Of a DNA stretch of 47,604 bases, positions 18,467 to 27,143 are shown one piece after another. Source of the stretch: an uncultured beta proteobacterium (GTDB taxonomy: Bacteria > Pseudomonadota > Gammaproteobacteria > Burkholderiales > SG8-41); the NCBI GenBank assembly GCA_903885665.1, contig CAISJL010000062.1, forward strand, positions 1 through 47,604, read 5' to 3'. Position numbers and translations under genes: made by a program. Each line of letters begins with the position of its first letter. The stretch's first letter is position 1. Under the pieces are notes generated by a model that saw only the letters and a list, made by a program, of their open reading frames with translations, did not search any database and had not been told where the DNA came from.

Positions 18467-20164
18467 ATGACCACCAAGCAAAGCACCCGCCCATTAATGC
18501 AAACTGGCGCCCAAATTCTGATCGACTCCCTCATCACCCATGGTGCTCAACTGGCGTTTGGGGTGCCCGGCGAATCCTATCTCGCGGTTCTCGATGCCAT
18601 TCACGAGCGTGAAGAAGAGTTCAAGTTCATCATCTGCCGCCAAGAAGGCGGCGTCACCAATATGGCTGACGCCTACGGCAAACTTACAGGTCAACCGGGT
18701 ATTGCTTTTGTAACGCGTGGACCCGGTGCGACCAATGCCTCTGTGGGTGTCCATACCGCATTTCAAGACTCCACACCCATGATTTTATTTATCGGACAAG
18801 TCGGCAACGATGTAGTTGAGCGCGAGGCCTTCCAAGAAATTGACTATCGCCGTATGTATGGCCCGATGTGTAAATGGGTGGCGCAGATTGATCGTGCCGA
18901 TCGCGTCGCAGAATACATCAGCCATGCCTTTCACTTAGCCACCTCGGGGCGGCCCGGCCCAGTCGTGTTAGCCCTGCCCGAGGACATGCAGCTCGACATG
19001 GCACCACCGAGCAATGCCCAACACTATCAACGTGTTGCCGCTAACCCTGGTGAGTTCGATATGCATAAGCTGCGCGACCTTTTGGGCAAAGCGCAACGCC
19101 CATTGATGATGTTGGGTGGTGGCGGCTGGAATAAACAAGCGTGTGATGATATTTTGAGTTTTGCGCGTGCTTTTAATTTACCGGTCGCAGCCTCGTTTCG
19201 CTGCCAAGATTTAATCGACAATCGCGACCCGCATTACATAGGTGATGTGGCTGTGGGCTTGAACCCTCAACTCTCCGATCGCCTCAAAGCAGCAGACCTA
19301 TTACTGGTGGTGGGCGCACGCTTAGGCGAGTGGACTACCGTAAACTACACGCTCTTTGAGATTCCCCGCCCTGCTCAAAAACTAGTGCACGTACACGCTG
19401 GCGCCGAAGAGCTAGGACGGGTCTATCAAGGTGAATTACTGATCAACAGTGGCATGCCTGAATTTGCTGCAGCAGCCAAACGCTTGGCTCCCGTAAAACC
19501 CTCTTGGGACGAGTGGACTGCAGCGGCGCGAGCTGACCTCGTTGCTTGGCAGAAGCCCGTGACCGTGCCTGGTAGACTCAATTTGAGCGAAGTCATCGCC
19601 CATCTGCGCGACACCCTACCTGCCGATACTATTGTGACCAATGGTGCAGGCAATTACGCCATCTGGGTACATCGGTTTTATCGCTACACAGGGTTTCGCA
19701 CCCAACTCGCCCCCACTAGCGGGGCGATGGGCTATGGCGTGCCTTCAGGAGTCGCTGCCAAAATTACCCACCCCAACCGCACTGTGGTGTCGTTCTCTGG
19801 CGACGGTTGCTTTTTAATGCACGGCCAAGAGCTTGCAACCGCTGCTCAATACGACGTCAAAGTTTTATTTATTGTCGTCAACAATGGCATGTACGGCACA
19901 ATCCGTATGCACCAAGAGCGCAACTACCCAGGCCGGGTGAGCGGCACCCAACTAAAGAACCCCGACTTCGCAGCGCTTGCTCGCGCCTACGGCCTGCACG
20001 GCGAAGTAGTCGACGATACTGCCGATTTTGCGAGCGCCTTAAGCCGCGCCCTGGCTGCCAAAACCAGTGCATTGATTGAGCTGCGCGTAGATCCCGAAGC
20101 AATTACCCCTCGCACTACCTTGAGCGCAATTCGAGCCGAGGCCAAGAAAGCCCATAAACCGTAG
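18467..20164 (+). CDS. Thiamine diphosphate-dependent enzyme, acetolactate synthase-like
   Basis: A large-subunit acetohydroxyacid-synthase-type protein of 565 residues. The ThDP-activating glutamate is in ICRQEGGVTN (residue 60 from this start), and the PYR domain continues with TRGPGATNASVGVHTAFQDS. The ThDP-binding motif spans GDGCFLMHGQEL to FIVVNNGMYG (residues 445-475). The central domain has GGGGWNKQ and VVGARLGEW. No regulatory small subunit follows, so a catabolic carboligase or 2-oxoacid decarboxylase is as likely as valine biosynthesis. A TTG at 18428 is possible, but the ATG at 18467 has AGGA 7 bp upstream. It is followed by a cyclodeaminase-like gene. Confidence 0.9.
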   Translation: MTTKQSTRPLMQTGAQILIDSLITHGAQLAFGVPGESYLAVLDAIHEREEEFKFIICRQEGGVTNMADAYGKLTGQPGIAFVTRGPGATNASVGVHTAFQDSTPMILFIGQVGNDVVEREAFQEIDYRRMYGPMCKWVAQIDRADRVAEYISHAFHLATSGRPGPVVLALPEDMQLDMAPPSNAQHYQRVAANPGEFDMHKLRDLLGKAQRPLMMLGGGGWNKQACDDILSFARAFNLPVAASFRCQDLIDNRDPHYIGDVAVGLNPQLSDRLKAADLLLVVGARLGEWTTVNYTLFEIPRPAQKLVHVHAGAEELGRVYQGELLINSGMPEFAAAAKRLAPVKPSWDEWTAAARADLVAWQKPVTVPGRLNLSEVIAHLRDTLPADTIVTNGAGNYAIWVHRFYRYTGFRTQLAPTSGAMGYGVPSGVAAKITHPNRTVVSFSGDGCFLMHGQELATAAQYDVKVLFIVVNNGMYGTIRMHQERNYPGRVSGTQLKNPDFAALARAYGLHGEVVDDTADFASALSRALAAKTSALIELRVDPEAITPRTTLSAIRAEAKKAHKP

Positions 20165-20200
20165 AAAACCTTCATAAACCTCAGTAAATATTAATTAACA

Positions 20201-20229
20201 TGAATCAACATTAATGCAACGTTGATTCA
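20201..20229. promoter_or_regulatory. Perfect 9-bp inverted repeat upstream of the cyclodeaminase-like gene
   Basis: TGAATCAAC (20201-20209) and its exact reverse complement GTTGATTCA (20221-20229) flank an 11-nt loop. The 11-mer TCAACATTAAT that begins inside the left arm occurs again at 20269-20279. No T-tract follows, so an operator for a dimeric regulator is more plausible than an intrinsic terminator. It lies about 90 bp before the 20317 start. Confidence 0.45.
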
Positions 20230-20316
20230 ATATGCAGATTAACACTCACAAAACAACCAAATCGTTCGTCAACATTAATTAATAAATTGAACAAGTTACC
20301 CAAGGATTTCGCGTTC

Positions 20317-21273
20317 ATGCCCTTGTATCTCGACACCGCCACGATCCAGCAAATGCTGACCATGCCAATGGCCTTAACATTGGTGGAGCGGGCGCTGCGC
20401 GATCGCGCGGTCAAGTCAGCAATCGACATCCCACGCGCGCGCACCCAAACGCCTGCAGGCATTCAACACGTTCTGCAAGCCGCCGCCCCCGAGTTGGGCT
20501 ATATCGGCTTTAAGTATTACTACACTGGTAAAGGGGGCAGCTCCTCCTATCTACATCTCATCGATATGCATAGCGGGCAGTTAGCTGCCATTATCGAATC
20601 CGGTTGGTTGGGGATGATTCGCACCGGTGCTGCCACTGGTATTGCGAGCCGCACCCTAGCTAACCCTGGTGCGAGTATTCTGGGGCAGATTGGTGCGGGC
20701 TACCAAGGCATGGGACAACTCGAAGCAGTCTGCACCGCATTGCCTATACGTGAGGCAAGGGTCTATGCACGCAGCCGCGACAAACTCGAAGCTTGGTGTG
20801 CCCAGATGAGCGCACAACTGGGGATTCCGGTCATGCCTGCAGAGTCTGGGCCTGCCGCCCTAGCGGGCGCTCACATCGTCAATGTCATTACCCGCTCGGT
20901 CACTCCGGTGATAGATGGCGATTGGCTAGAGCCCGGTCAGCACGTCAACGCCGCCGGCTCTAACGCCCTAGATCGGCGTGAAATCGACAGTAAAACCATT
21001 GCCCGCGCAGCCCTTATTAGTGTCGACTCCAAGGCTACTGCGCGCAACGAATGCGGTGACTTACTACCGGCAATCGAACAAGGCCAATTGCACTGGGATG
21101 CACTCACCGAGATTGGTGACATTATGGTTGGGCGCGCGCCGGGTCGCGCCAAGTCAGAAGACATCACCTTGTACCAATCCCATGGCATGGGGATTCAAGA
21201 CCTCTACGTCGGGATCGCGCTCCTCGCCATCGCCCAGCGCGAAGGCTTAGGCAGCATGCTCGCCATGGCCTAA
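20317..21273 (+). CDS. Ornithine cyclodeaminase/mu-crystallin family protein
   Basis: An NAD(P)-binding member of the OCD/mu-crystallin/alanine dehydrogenase superfamily, 318 residues. A substrate-domain lysine lies in GFKYYYTGKGG and the arginine-threonine turn in GMIRTGAATGIAS. The dinucleotide fold is in GQIGAGYQGMGQLEAV. Where ornithine cyclodeaminase has its GGD motif, this protein reads NAAGSNALDRREID, so the usual catalytic Asp appears to be Ser. A ketimine or amino-acid reductase role is therefore more likely than ornithine cyclisation (inference). The ATG at 20317 has AAGGA about 10 bp upstream; a TTG at 20287 would include that site in the gene. Confidence 0.87.
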   Translation: MPLYLDTATIQQMLTMPMALTLVERALRDRAVKSAIDIPRARTQTPAGIQHVLQAAAPELGYIGFKYYYTGKGGSSSYLHLIDMHSGQLAAIIESGWLGMIRTGAATGIASRTLANPGASILGQIGAGYQGMGQLEAVCTALPIREARVYARSRDKLEAWCAQMSAQLGIPVMPAESGPAALAGAHIVNVITRSVTPVIDGDWLEPGQHVNAAGSNALDRREIDSKTIARAALISVDSKATARNECGDLLPAIEQGQLHWDALTEIGDIMVGRAPGRAKSEDITLYQSHGMGIQDLYVGIALLAIAQREGLGSMLAMA

Positions 21274-21441
21274 ATACATATAACACATTGATTTAATTCA
21301 TTTTTTTAATTTCCCACCTTAACTGATTTTTTTAATTTTTTTAATTATTTTTAACTGACTTTTTAAGCCGAACTTTTCAATGACCCCCTGAGCAGTTCAG
21401 TGCTGCCATCACCCAACATTTCAACAAGAGCGAGCCTCACT
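21274..21441. other. T-rich spacer
   Basis: The spacer between the cyclodeaminase-like and dehydrogenase genes is dominated by repeated TTTTTTTAAT and TAACTGA(C/T)TTTTT units (about 21300-21365) on the plus strand. No GC-rich stem precedes the T runs, so this is not a standard intrinsic terminator. It may attenuate or separate transcripts. Confidence 0.4.
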
Positions 21442-22365
21442 ATGCAATCAGCAATTACTCCCGCCACCCACGTGATTGGTTTTGTGGGCATCGGTGCCAT
21501 GGGCACCCCGATGGTCAATCACCTCTGTGCCGGTGGCTACCGGGTTGTGATCTACGATCTAGCCGCGAGCCGCACCGCACCGTTTAGCAACAACGCACAA
21601 GTCACCATAGCGCCTAGCCTGAGCGCTGCAGGCAAGCTCGCGCAAGTCATCATCACCATGGTGCCCGATGGCCATGCAGTGCGCCAAGCACTGTGTGGTG
21701 TCAACGACAGCTATCAAGACTGCTTGCTCGAGCACGCTGCCCCGCAGACCCTAGTCATTGATATGAGCTCGTCCTCATCCGTCGGCACCCGCGAGCTTGG
21801 TGAGCGTTTAGCCGCGCGTGGCCATCCCTTCATCGATGCGCCAGTCTCGGGGGGGGTGAAAGGTGCGGTTGCCGCCTCGCTGGCGATTATGGTGGGCGGT
21901 GACCCAGCGATTTATCGACAAGTGCAAGGCTTACTGAGTGTAATGGGTAGCCAACTGTTTCATGTTGGCCCGCTTGGTGCGGGTCACGCCATGAAGGCAC
22001 TCAACAACTATGTCTCGGCCGCAGGCCTTGTGGCCGCCTGCGAGGCCTTGATTGCAGCCGAGCGGTTTGGGATTGATCCAGCCATCGCCACCGACATCAT
22101 CAACGCCTCCAGTGGCATGAACAACACCACTAAAAACAAAGTAAAGCAACAAATGTTAAATGGCGTATTTGGCGCCGGCTTCGCAACTAGTCTCATGGCC
22201 AAAGATGTGCGCACCGCTCTCGAAGTCATTGAAACCACTGGCACCCAAGCCGACTTAGCCCGCCACTGTGCCGCGTTCTGGAATGCCGCCGAACAAGAGC
22301 TGCCTGCTGGCACCGATCACACTGCTGTCTACACTCTAGTCAAAGCACCAAGCACCCAGTCATGA
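21442..22365 (+). CDS. NAD(P)-dependent beta-hydroxyacid dehydrogenase (3-hydroxyisobutyrate dehydrogenase-like)
   Basis: Oxidises a 3-hydroxy acid or reduces the matching semialdehyde, 307 residues from the ATG at 21442. The Rossmann motif is GFVGIGAMGTPMVNHL. The substrate loop is FIDAPVSGGVKGA, and the catalytic lysine lies in GAGHAMKALNNYV. This is the 6-phosphogluconate-dehydrogenase-like fold seen in HibD, tartronate semialdehyde reductase (GlxR) and related enzymes; the exact substrate is not readable. A GTG at 21400 is also open but would add 14 residues outside the family. The stop overlaps the next start (ATGA, 22362-22365), coupling it to a CoA-transferase. Confidence 0.92.
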   Translation: MQSAITPATHVIGFVGIGAMGTPMVNHLCAGGYRVVIYDLAASRTAPFSNNAQVTIAPSLSAAGKLAQVIITMVPDGHAVRQALCGVNDSYQDCLLEHAAPQTLVIDMSSSSSVGTRELGERLAARGHPFIDAPVSGGVKGAVAASLAIMVGGDPAIYRQVQGLLSVMGSQLFHVGPLGAGHAMKALNNYVSAAGLVAACEALIAAERFGIDPAIATDIINASSGMNNTTKNKVKQQMLNGVFGAGFATSLMAKDVRTALEVIETTGTQADLARHCAAFWNAAEQELPAGTDHTAVYTLVKAPSTQS

Positions 22366-23603
22366 GTGCGCCCACTAGCACAGCCAAACCACTCAGCGGG
22401 ATGCGGGTGCTCGATTTAAGTCGCATCCTTGCCGGCCCGTGGTGTGGTCAGGTATTAGCCGACTTAGGGGCTGAGGTCATCAAGGTCGAGCGTCCCGGTC
22501 GCGGCGATGACACCCGCGCTTGGGGGCCACCCTTTCTCAAAGATGCCAAAGGCCAAGACACCACCGAGTCCGCCTATTACCTGTGCGCCAATCGGGGCAA
22601 ACAATCTATCACCCTAGACATTGCCAAACCGCAGGGCCAAGCCTTAATCAAAGACCTCGCACGCCATAGCGACATCTTGCTCGAGAACTACAAAGTGGGT
22701 GATCTCAAACGCTATCACCTCGATTACGAATCGCTATCCGCCATCAACCCGCGATTAATCTACTGTTCGATCACAGGCTTTGGTCAAACCGGCCCGCTGC
22801 ACGAACGCGCCGGCTATGACTTTATGGTGCAAGGTATGGGAGGCTTAATGAGCATCACCGGTGAACGTGACGACCGCCCCGGTGGTGGCCCACAAAAAGC
22901 CGGTGTAGCGATCGCCGATTTGATGACCGGCATGTATGCCAGTGTGGCGATACTGGCCGCAGTCGCTGAACGCTACCGCAGTGGGTGTGGGCAATACATC
23001 GATATGGCTTTGCTTGACACCCAAGTCGCATGGCTGGCCAATCAAAACACCAACTACTTAATCGGTGGCACAGTGCCCACTCGCATGGGCAATGCACACC
23101 CCAATGTGGTGCCCTATCAAACCTTTCGCACCCAAGATGGCAATCTAATTCTAGCCATAGGCAACGATGGACAGTTTCAGCGCTTCTGTCATGCTGCCGG
23201 TCTACCAGAGCTCGCCAGCGATCCACGCTGTAGCACCAACGCATTGCGCGTCACCAATCGCGACCACTGCATCAAAGCCATCACCCCGGCAATGCAACTA
23301 AAAACCACGGCTGCTTGGGTGAGTATGCTCGAACCGCTTGGCGTTCCCTGCGGTCCCATCGATGAATTAGACACGGTGTTTGCCAATCCGCAAATCCAAC
23401 ATCGCGGCATGCAAGTCAATGTACCGCATCCACTATCGGGTCAGGTGCCCTTGGTCGCCAACCCCATTCAGTTCTCGCGCACCCCCCTAGACTACACCGT
23501 TCATCCTCCGCTACTGGGTGAGCATACTGAACATATCTTAAGCACAGTGCTGGGCAAAACCAGCGCAGAAATCGCTAGCCTGCGTGAGTCGGATATTATT
23601 TAA
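22362..23603 (+). CDS. Family III (CaiB/BaiF) CoA-transferase
   Basis: An aspartyl-CoA-type CoA-transferase or racemase relative, 413 residues. Conserved blocks are VLDLSRILAGPWCGQVLADL, GAEVIKVERPGRGDDTR, ANRGKQSITLDI, NYKVGDLKRY and SITGFGQTGPLHERAGYDFM. The Asp of GYDFMVQGMGG is the expected nucleophile. RILAGPW and GQYIDMALLDTQVAWLANQN place it in a different sub-branch from the copies at 14157 and 29673. It is translationally coupled to the dehydrogenase and is the last gene of the ThDP enzyme-cyclodeaminase-dehydrogenase-transferase run. Confidence 0.94.
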   Translation: MSAPTSTAKPLSGMRVLDLSRILAGPWCGQVLADLGAEVIKVERPGRGDDTRAWGPPFLKDAKGQDTTESAYYLCANRGKQSITLDIAKPQGQALIKDLARHSDILLENYKVGDLKRYHLDYESLSAINPRLIYCSITGFGQTGPLHERAGYDFMVQGMGGLMSITGERDDRPGGGPQKAGVAIADLMTGMYASVAILAAVAERYRSGCGQYIDMALLDTQVAWLANQNTNYLIGGTVPTRMGNAHPNVVPYQTFRTQDGNLILAIGNDGQFQRFCHAAGLPELASDPRCSTNALRVTNRDHCIKAITPAMQLKTTAAWVSMLEPLGVPCGPIDELDTVFANPQIQHRGMQVNVPHPLSGQVPLVANPIQFSRTPLDYTVHPPLLGEHTEHILSTVLGKTSAEIASLRESDII

Positions 23604-23619
23604 TGAGTTTTGTTTAATG

Positions 23620-23647
23620 AATTTAGTTCAATTAATTTAGTTCAATT
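23620..23647. repeat. 14-bp tandem duplication in an AT-rich convergent spacer
   Basis: AATTTAGTTCAATT is present twice in tandem (23620-23633 and 23634-23647), followed by AATTTTTTATTAATC. The whole spacer (23604-23814) between two convergent genes is AT-rich, with many TTAAT words. It could act as a diffuse transcription end zone. No clean hairpin was seen. Confidence 0.6.
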
Positions 23648-23814
23648 AATTTTTTATTAATCTTATTTATATTGTTTCATGAATCGCGATTAACCACTTA
23701 ATGAACTATTTATAGTTAATTAGTTTTTTTAATTTATTTGATATCATCAAACCCACGCATCCTAAGCGTTACACCATCAAAAACCTTAGGATGCATGTAG
23801 TAGGCTCAATCCGC

Positions 23815-24744
23815 TTAGACCTTAGCGTATTTACCGGTCAGCTGCGGCGTTAAACCTTCCAGTTTTTTGTCAGCACGTTCGAGTCGCGTCTCACGCGACC
23901 ACGTACGCTTGAGCGGATCGCTAACATTAATATGTAAGCGACCCAAACCTTGGGTCTCAAGCTCTACGCGGTCCCCATCTTGGAAGGCATTCAAACCACG
24001 ATGGTTCGTCCCTAAGGCCAACACATCACCAGGGTAGAGTGTATGAATCGAGGAGATCCACTCAATACAGCGCGGAATTTTGTGCGCCATATCACTGGTA
24101 TTGTAGTTCTGCATGAGATGACCATTGACCCACAACTTCACCTGTAGCGCTTGCGGATCAGGGATTTCATCAGCGGTCACGATGTAAGGGCCCATGGGAG
24201 CAAAGGTCTCGCGCGACTTGGTCTGGAAAAACGTATTACCAGCCGGTGGCAAGCCACGCGCAGATCCGTCAATAAAATTCATATAGCCGAAAATATACTG
24301 CATCGCTTCAGCCGCTGATACATTTTTAGCCACTCGACCAATCACCAAAGCCATCTCGGCCTCACCTTCAAACACAATGGCAGGCACATCCGGTAACACC
24401 ATGGTGTCACCATCACCAATGACTGCGCTGGGTGACTTATGAAACGCATTAATCGGCGCCGGCTCTGCTCGCGTGCCGTCTTCCATGTAATTCACAGCCA
24501 TACAATCAATGGTACGCGGCTCCGGTGTAGGCGAACGGAAACGCACCGCGCTAAACGCTCTACCTTGACCGCTACGCACAGCAGCGCTGAAAGCGCCACG
24601 GCGGGTTTCCCACTCAGTAATCACTGTGCTCAATAATTTCTGCGGGGGTAGCGCTATCAAGTCACTCACCGCTGCAGACACATCAAACACCTGATCACCT
24701 TCGATCACGCTAAACTTATAGTCATCAATAAACGCTAGCTTCAT
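23815..24744 (-). CDS. Fumarylacetoacetate hydrolase (FAH) family protein
   Basis: A metal-dependent C-C hydrolase, decarboxylase or hydratase of the FAH superfamily, 309 residues. The core reads AVNYMEDGTRAEPAPINAFHKSP, and the metal-site acids lie in VFEGEAEMALVIG with the family's ExE spacing. GYMNFIDGSARGLP supplies the third acid. The usual GTGAG/GTPxGVG-like turn is replaced by LALGTNHRGLNAFQDGD. Family members act on oxaloacetate, acylpyruvates or 2-keto-3-deoxy sugar acids. The start has GGAGA 6 bp upstream. It is the last gene of the MmgE/CoA-transferase/Bug operon, 62 bp after the Bug gene. Confidence 0.9.
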   Translation of the reverse strand: MKLAFIDDYKFSVIEGDQVFDVSAAVSDLIALPPQKLLSTVITEWETRRGAFSAAVRSGQGRAFSAVRFRSPTPEPRTIDCMAVNYMEDGTRAEPAPINAFHKSPSAVIGDGDTMVLPDVPAIVFEGEAEMALVIGRVAKNVSAAEAMQYIFGYMNFIDGSARGLPPAGNTFFQTKSRETFAPMGPYIVTADEIPDPQALQVKLWVNGHLMQNYNTSDMAHKIPRCIEWISSIHTLYPGDVLALGTNHRGLNAFQDGDRVELETQGLGRLHINVSDPLKRTWSRETRLERADKKLEGLTPQLTGKYAKV

Positions 24745-24806
24745 ACTTGTTCTCCGTTAATAGAAATATCATTCACCTTGAACCCTGCTACGGGATAACG
24801 CGCTAT

Positions 24807-25814
24807 CTAATTCACTTTAATCTTTGCAGCCTCAACCACTTTTCGCCATTTTTCGATCTCAGTGCGCACAAGAGGACCAAACTCATCCGGTGGCAATGGT
24901 CGCGCCACAATATCAGCACCACCTTGAATCAACTTAGTGCGAATCTCCGGATTCGTAAACACGCTGGCAATCGTGGTGTGCAATTTATCAATCACCTCGC
25001 GCGGTGTGCCCGAAGGCGCACAAATACCATTTAAGCCGACTGCCTGAAACCCTGGAACAGACTCAGCAATTGCCGGGAACTCTGGAAACTCGGGATTACG
25101 CTCCGGACCTGCCAAGCCTAGGGCACGCAAGCGTCCCGATCGCACATAAGGCAACACCGGTGTTAACACCCCAAAGGTCATCGAAACGCGACCAGCAACC
25201 ACCTCACTAATTGAAGGTGCACTGCCTTTAAAGGGGATATGCAACATATCCACACCCGTCATATTTTTAAACAACTCCCCGGCTAAATGATTCGGACTAC
25301 CAGCACCATAAGAAGCAAAAGTTAATTGCCCCGGATGGGCTTTCGCAAACTTGATCAACTCTTTAACATTACGCACCGGCAATGACGGGTGAATGACCAA
25401 TAAAGTTTGACCGCGCAAATACAAAGTCACTGGCGTAAAGGCTTTCAGCGTATCAAAACTTAATTTATACAAACTTGGATTAATTACAAACGACCCCGTA
25501 CATACTAACAGCGTATAACCATCGGGCTTAGCGGTCGCCACATACTCCGTGCCAATAATCGTATTCGCACCACCACGGTTCTCAACTACTACCGACTGCC
25601 CTAAGCGTTCACTCATGCCATGCGCCAACATCCGCGCTACCGAATCAGAGCCACCACCCGGCACAAACGGCACCACCAAACGAATCGGTTTATTCGGAAA
25701 CCCCTGCGCATGCACAAAGTTATTCATGCCTATGCCTATGCCTATGCCTAAGGTCAAACGCATCAAAACCACAGCACACCACAACATACGGATCATTTTG
25801 TTCATATAGATCAC
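24807..25814 (-). CDS. Bug-family (TctC-like) tripartite tricarboxylate transporter receptor
   Basis: A periplasmic solute-binding protein of the Bordetella-uptake-gene family, about 335 residues. The mature domain begins after NNFVHAQG and has the family blocks KPIRLVVPFVPGGGSDSVAR, VVVENRGGANTIIGTEYVA and AKPDGYTLL. Bug proteins bind carboxylates or amino acids such as aspartate, glutamate and nicotinate. The GTG at 25814 has AGGA 8 bp upstream and is preferred over the ATG at 25805. The signal-peptide core contains GIGIGIG, encoded by a hexanucleotide repeat (25726-25749). No TctA or TctB gene is in the window. Confidence 0.92.
   Translation of the reverse strand: MIYMNKMIRMLWCAVVLMRLTLGIGIGIGMNNFVHAQGFPNKPIRLVVPFVPGGGSDSVARMLAHGMSERLGQSVVVENRGGANTIIGTEYVATAKPDGYTLLVCTGSFVINPSLYKLSFDTLKAFTPVTLYLRGQTLLVIHPSLPVRNVKELIKFAKAHPGQLTFASYGAGSPNHLAGELFKNMTGVDMLHIPFKGSAPSISEVVAGRVSMTFGVLTPVLPYVRSGRLRALGLAGPERNPEFPEFPAIAESVPGFQAVGLNGICAPSGTPREVIDKLHTTIASVFTNPEIRTKLIQGGADIVARPLPPDEFGPLVRTEIEKWRKVVEAAKIKVN
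25726..25749. repeat. Hexanucleotide microsatellite in a signal-peptide coding region
   Basis: Four copies of ATGCCT on the plus strand (AGGCAT on the coding minus strand) encode the Gly-Ile repeat of the Bug protein signal peptide. Changes in copy number would keep the reading frame and alter the length of the hydrophobic core. Confidence 0.85.
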
Positions 25815-25862
25815 GCTATCTATCCTTTTAAGTAAACAATCACCAACAACGCTCGTCAATCA

Positions 25863-27077
25863 TTACAAGCCAGCCACAACACCTTGATCAATCAGCTGTT
25901 GAATCGACTGCTCATCGTGGCCAGCCTCACGCAATACTTGTAGCGTATGCTCACCTAAGCGCGGCGGATGCAAGCGCACGCCACCTGGGTTTTGCGACAG
26001 CTTTACCGGAATACCCGCCATCCGAATCGTACCCGCGGTCGGATGCTCAACAGCGGCAATCATGTCACGGGCGAGCACTTGTTCATCACTAACCACTGTA
26101 TCCACCGAATTCACCGACGAGCAAGGCACACCCTCAGCCCCCAGCAACGCCATCCAATGCGCAACAGTTTGTTTCTTAAATTCAGCACGCAGTAGCGGCA
26201 CTAAAATGCCACGATTCTCCGAACGATCTTGCTTGCTCTTAAACCGTGCATCCACAATCCATTCAGGGCGTTCAACTGCACGACATACACCTTGCCACAT
26301 CCGCTCGGTAAAAGCAGCCACGACTACCCAATCATCACTGGCTTCAAACGCTTGGTAGGTGGCGCCTAATTGCGAAGACGTCCCCCGACGCTCAGGCACT
26401 GCACCATTGGCAAAGTATGCGGTCACAAACTGCGCCAACATCGCAACCTGCCCCTCTAGCAATGAGGTATCTACACGCTGACCACGACCTGTTGCATGAC
26501 GCGCCTGCAAAGCGAGCAGCACCCCAATCGCCCCAAACATACCAGCACCCACGTCCGCAACCGAAATACCGGTCTTCACAGGGCCGCCCCCTTCTTCACC
26601 GGTCATACTCATTAAACCCGCATAGGCCTGCATAAAAATATCATTGGCACGCTCGTGCGTGCGCGGACCACTCGCACCAAAGCCGCTAATACTGCAATAA
26701 ATCAAACGCGGGTTACTGGCCGCTAAAGACGCATAACCCAAACCCAACTTCTCTAGAGCACCTGGTCTAAAGTTATCTACCACCACATCTGCGGTATCGA
26801 TCAACTGCCGTAGCACAGCCACACCAGCCGGTGTTTTCAGATCAATCGCCAAACTACGTTTATTACGATTTGCTGAGGCGTAATAGGATGAGAAGTTACC
26901 TGGGAAGGGCGAACCTAACCAAGTGCGGCTCTCGTCGCCCTCGCCGATGCGCTCAACCTTAACCACATCTGCACCAAAGTCACCCAAGGTCATAGCGCAG
27001 TACGGTCCTGCCATCGCCACACCAACCTCAATCACCTTAATCCCGTGTAGGGGCGCTTGCCCTGTTGCTGCATTCAT
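25863..27077 (-). CDS. Family III (CaiB/BaiF) CoA-transferase
   Basis: A CoA-transferase of 404 residues with IKVIEVGVAMAGPYCAMTLG, GADVVKVERIGEGDESR, NRNKRSLAIDLK, DNFRPGALEKLGLGYASL and SISGFGASGPRTHERANDIF. The expected nucleophilic Asp lies in ERANDIFMQAYAGLM. The ATG at 27077 has AGGAG about 8 bp upstream. A further in-frame start at 27110 would place that site inside the gene and is not used. It lies between an MmgE/PrpD protein and a Bug receptor, suggesting it activates the imported acid to its CoA ester before further conversion (inference). Confidence 0.93.
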   Translation of the reverse strand: MNAATGQAPLHGIKVIEVGVAMAGPYCAMTLGDFGADVVKVERIGEGDESRTWLGSPFPGNFSSYYASANRNKRSLAIDLKTPAGVAVLRQLIDTADVVVDNFRPGALEKLGLGYASLAASNPRLIYCSISGFGASGPRTHERANDIFMQAYAGLMSMTGEEGGGPVKTGISVADVGAGMFGAIGVLLALQARHATGRGQRVDTSLLEGQVAMLAQFVTAYFANGAVPERRGTSSQLGATYQAFEASDDWVVVAAFTERMWQGVCRAVERPEWIVDARFKSKQDRSENRGILVPLLRAEFKKQTVAHWMALLGAEGVPCSSVNSVDTVVSDEQVLARDMIAAVEHPTAGTIRMAGIPVKLSQNPGGVRLHPPRLGEHTLQVLREAGHDEQSIQQLIDQGVVAGL

Positions 27078-27143
27078 CGGTTCATCTCCTGAGAACAAAC
27101 GACTCGTCAATTCACCAGTCCCTTAGTTCCGTTATTCCGTTAA

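Noticed and set aside
21300-21370. T-runs as an intrinsic terminator after the cyclodeaminase-like gene
   Set aside because: No GC-rich stem precedes any of the T-runs, so the standard terminator structure is missing.
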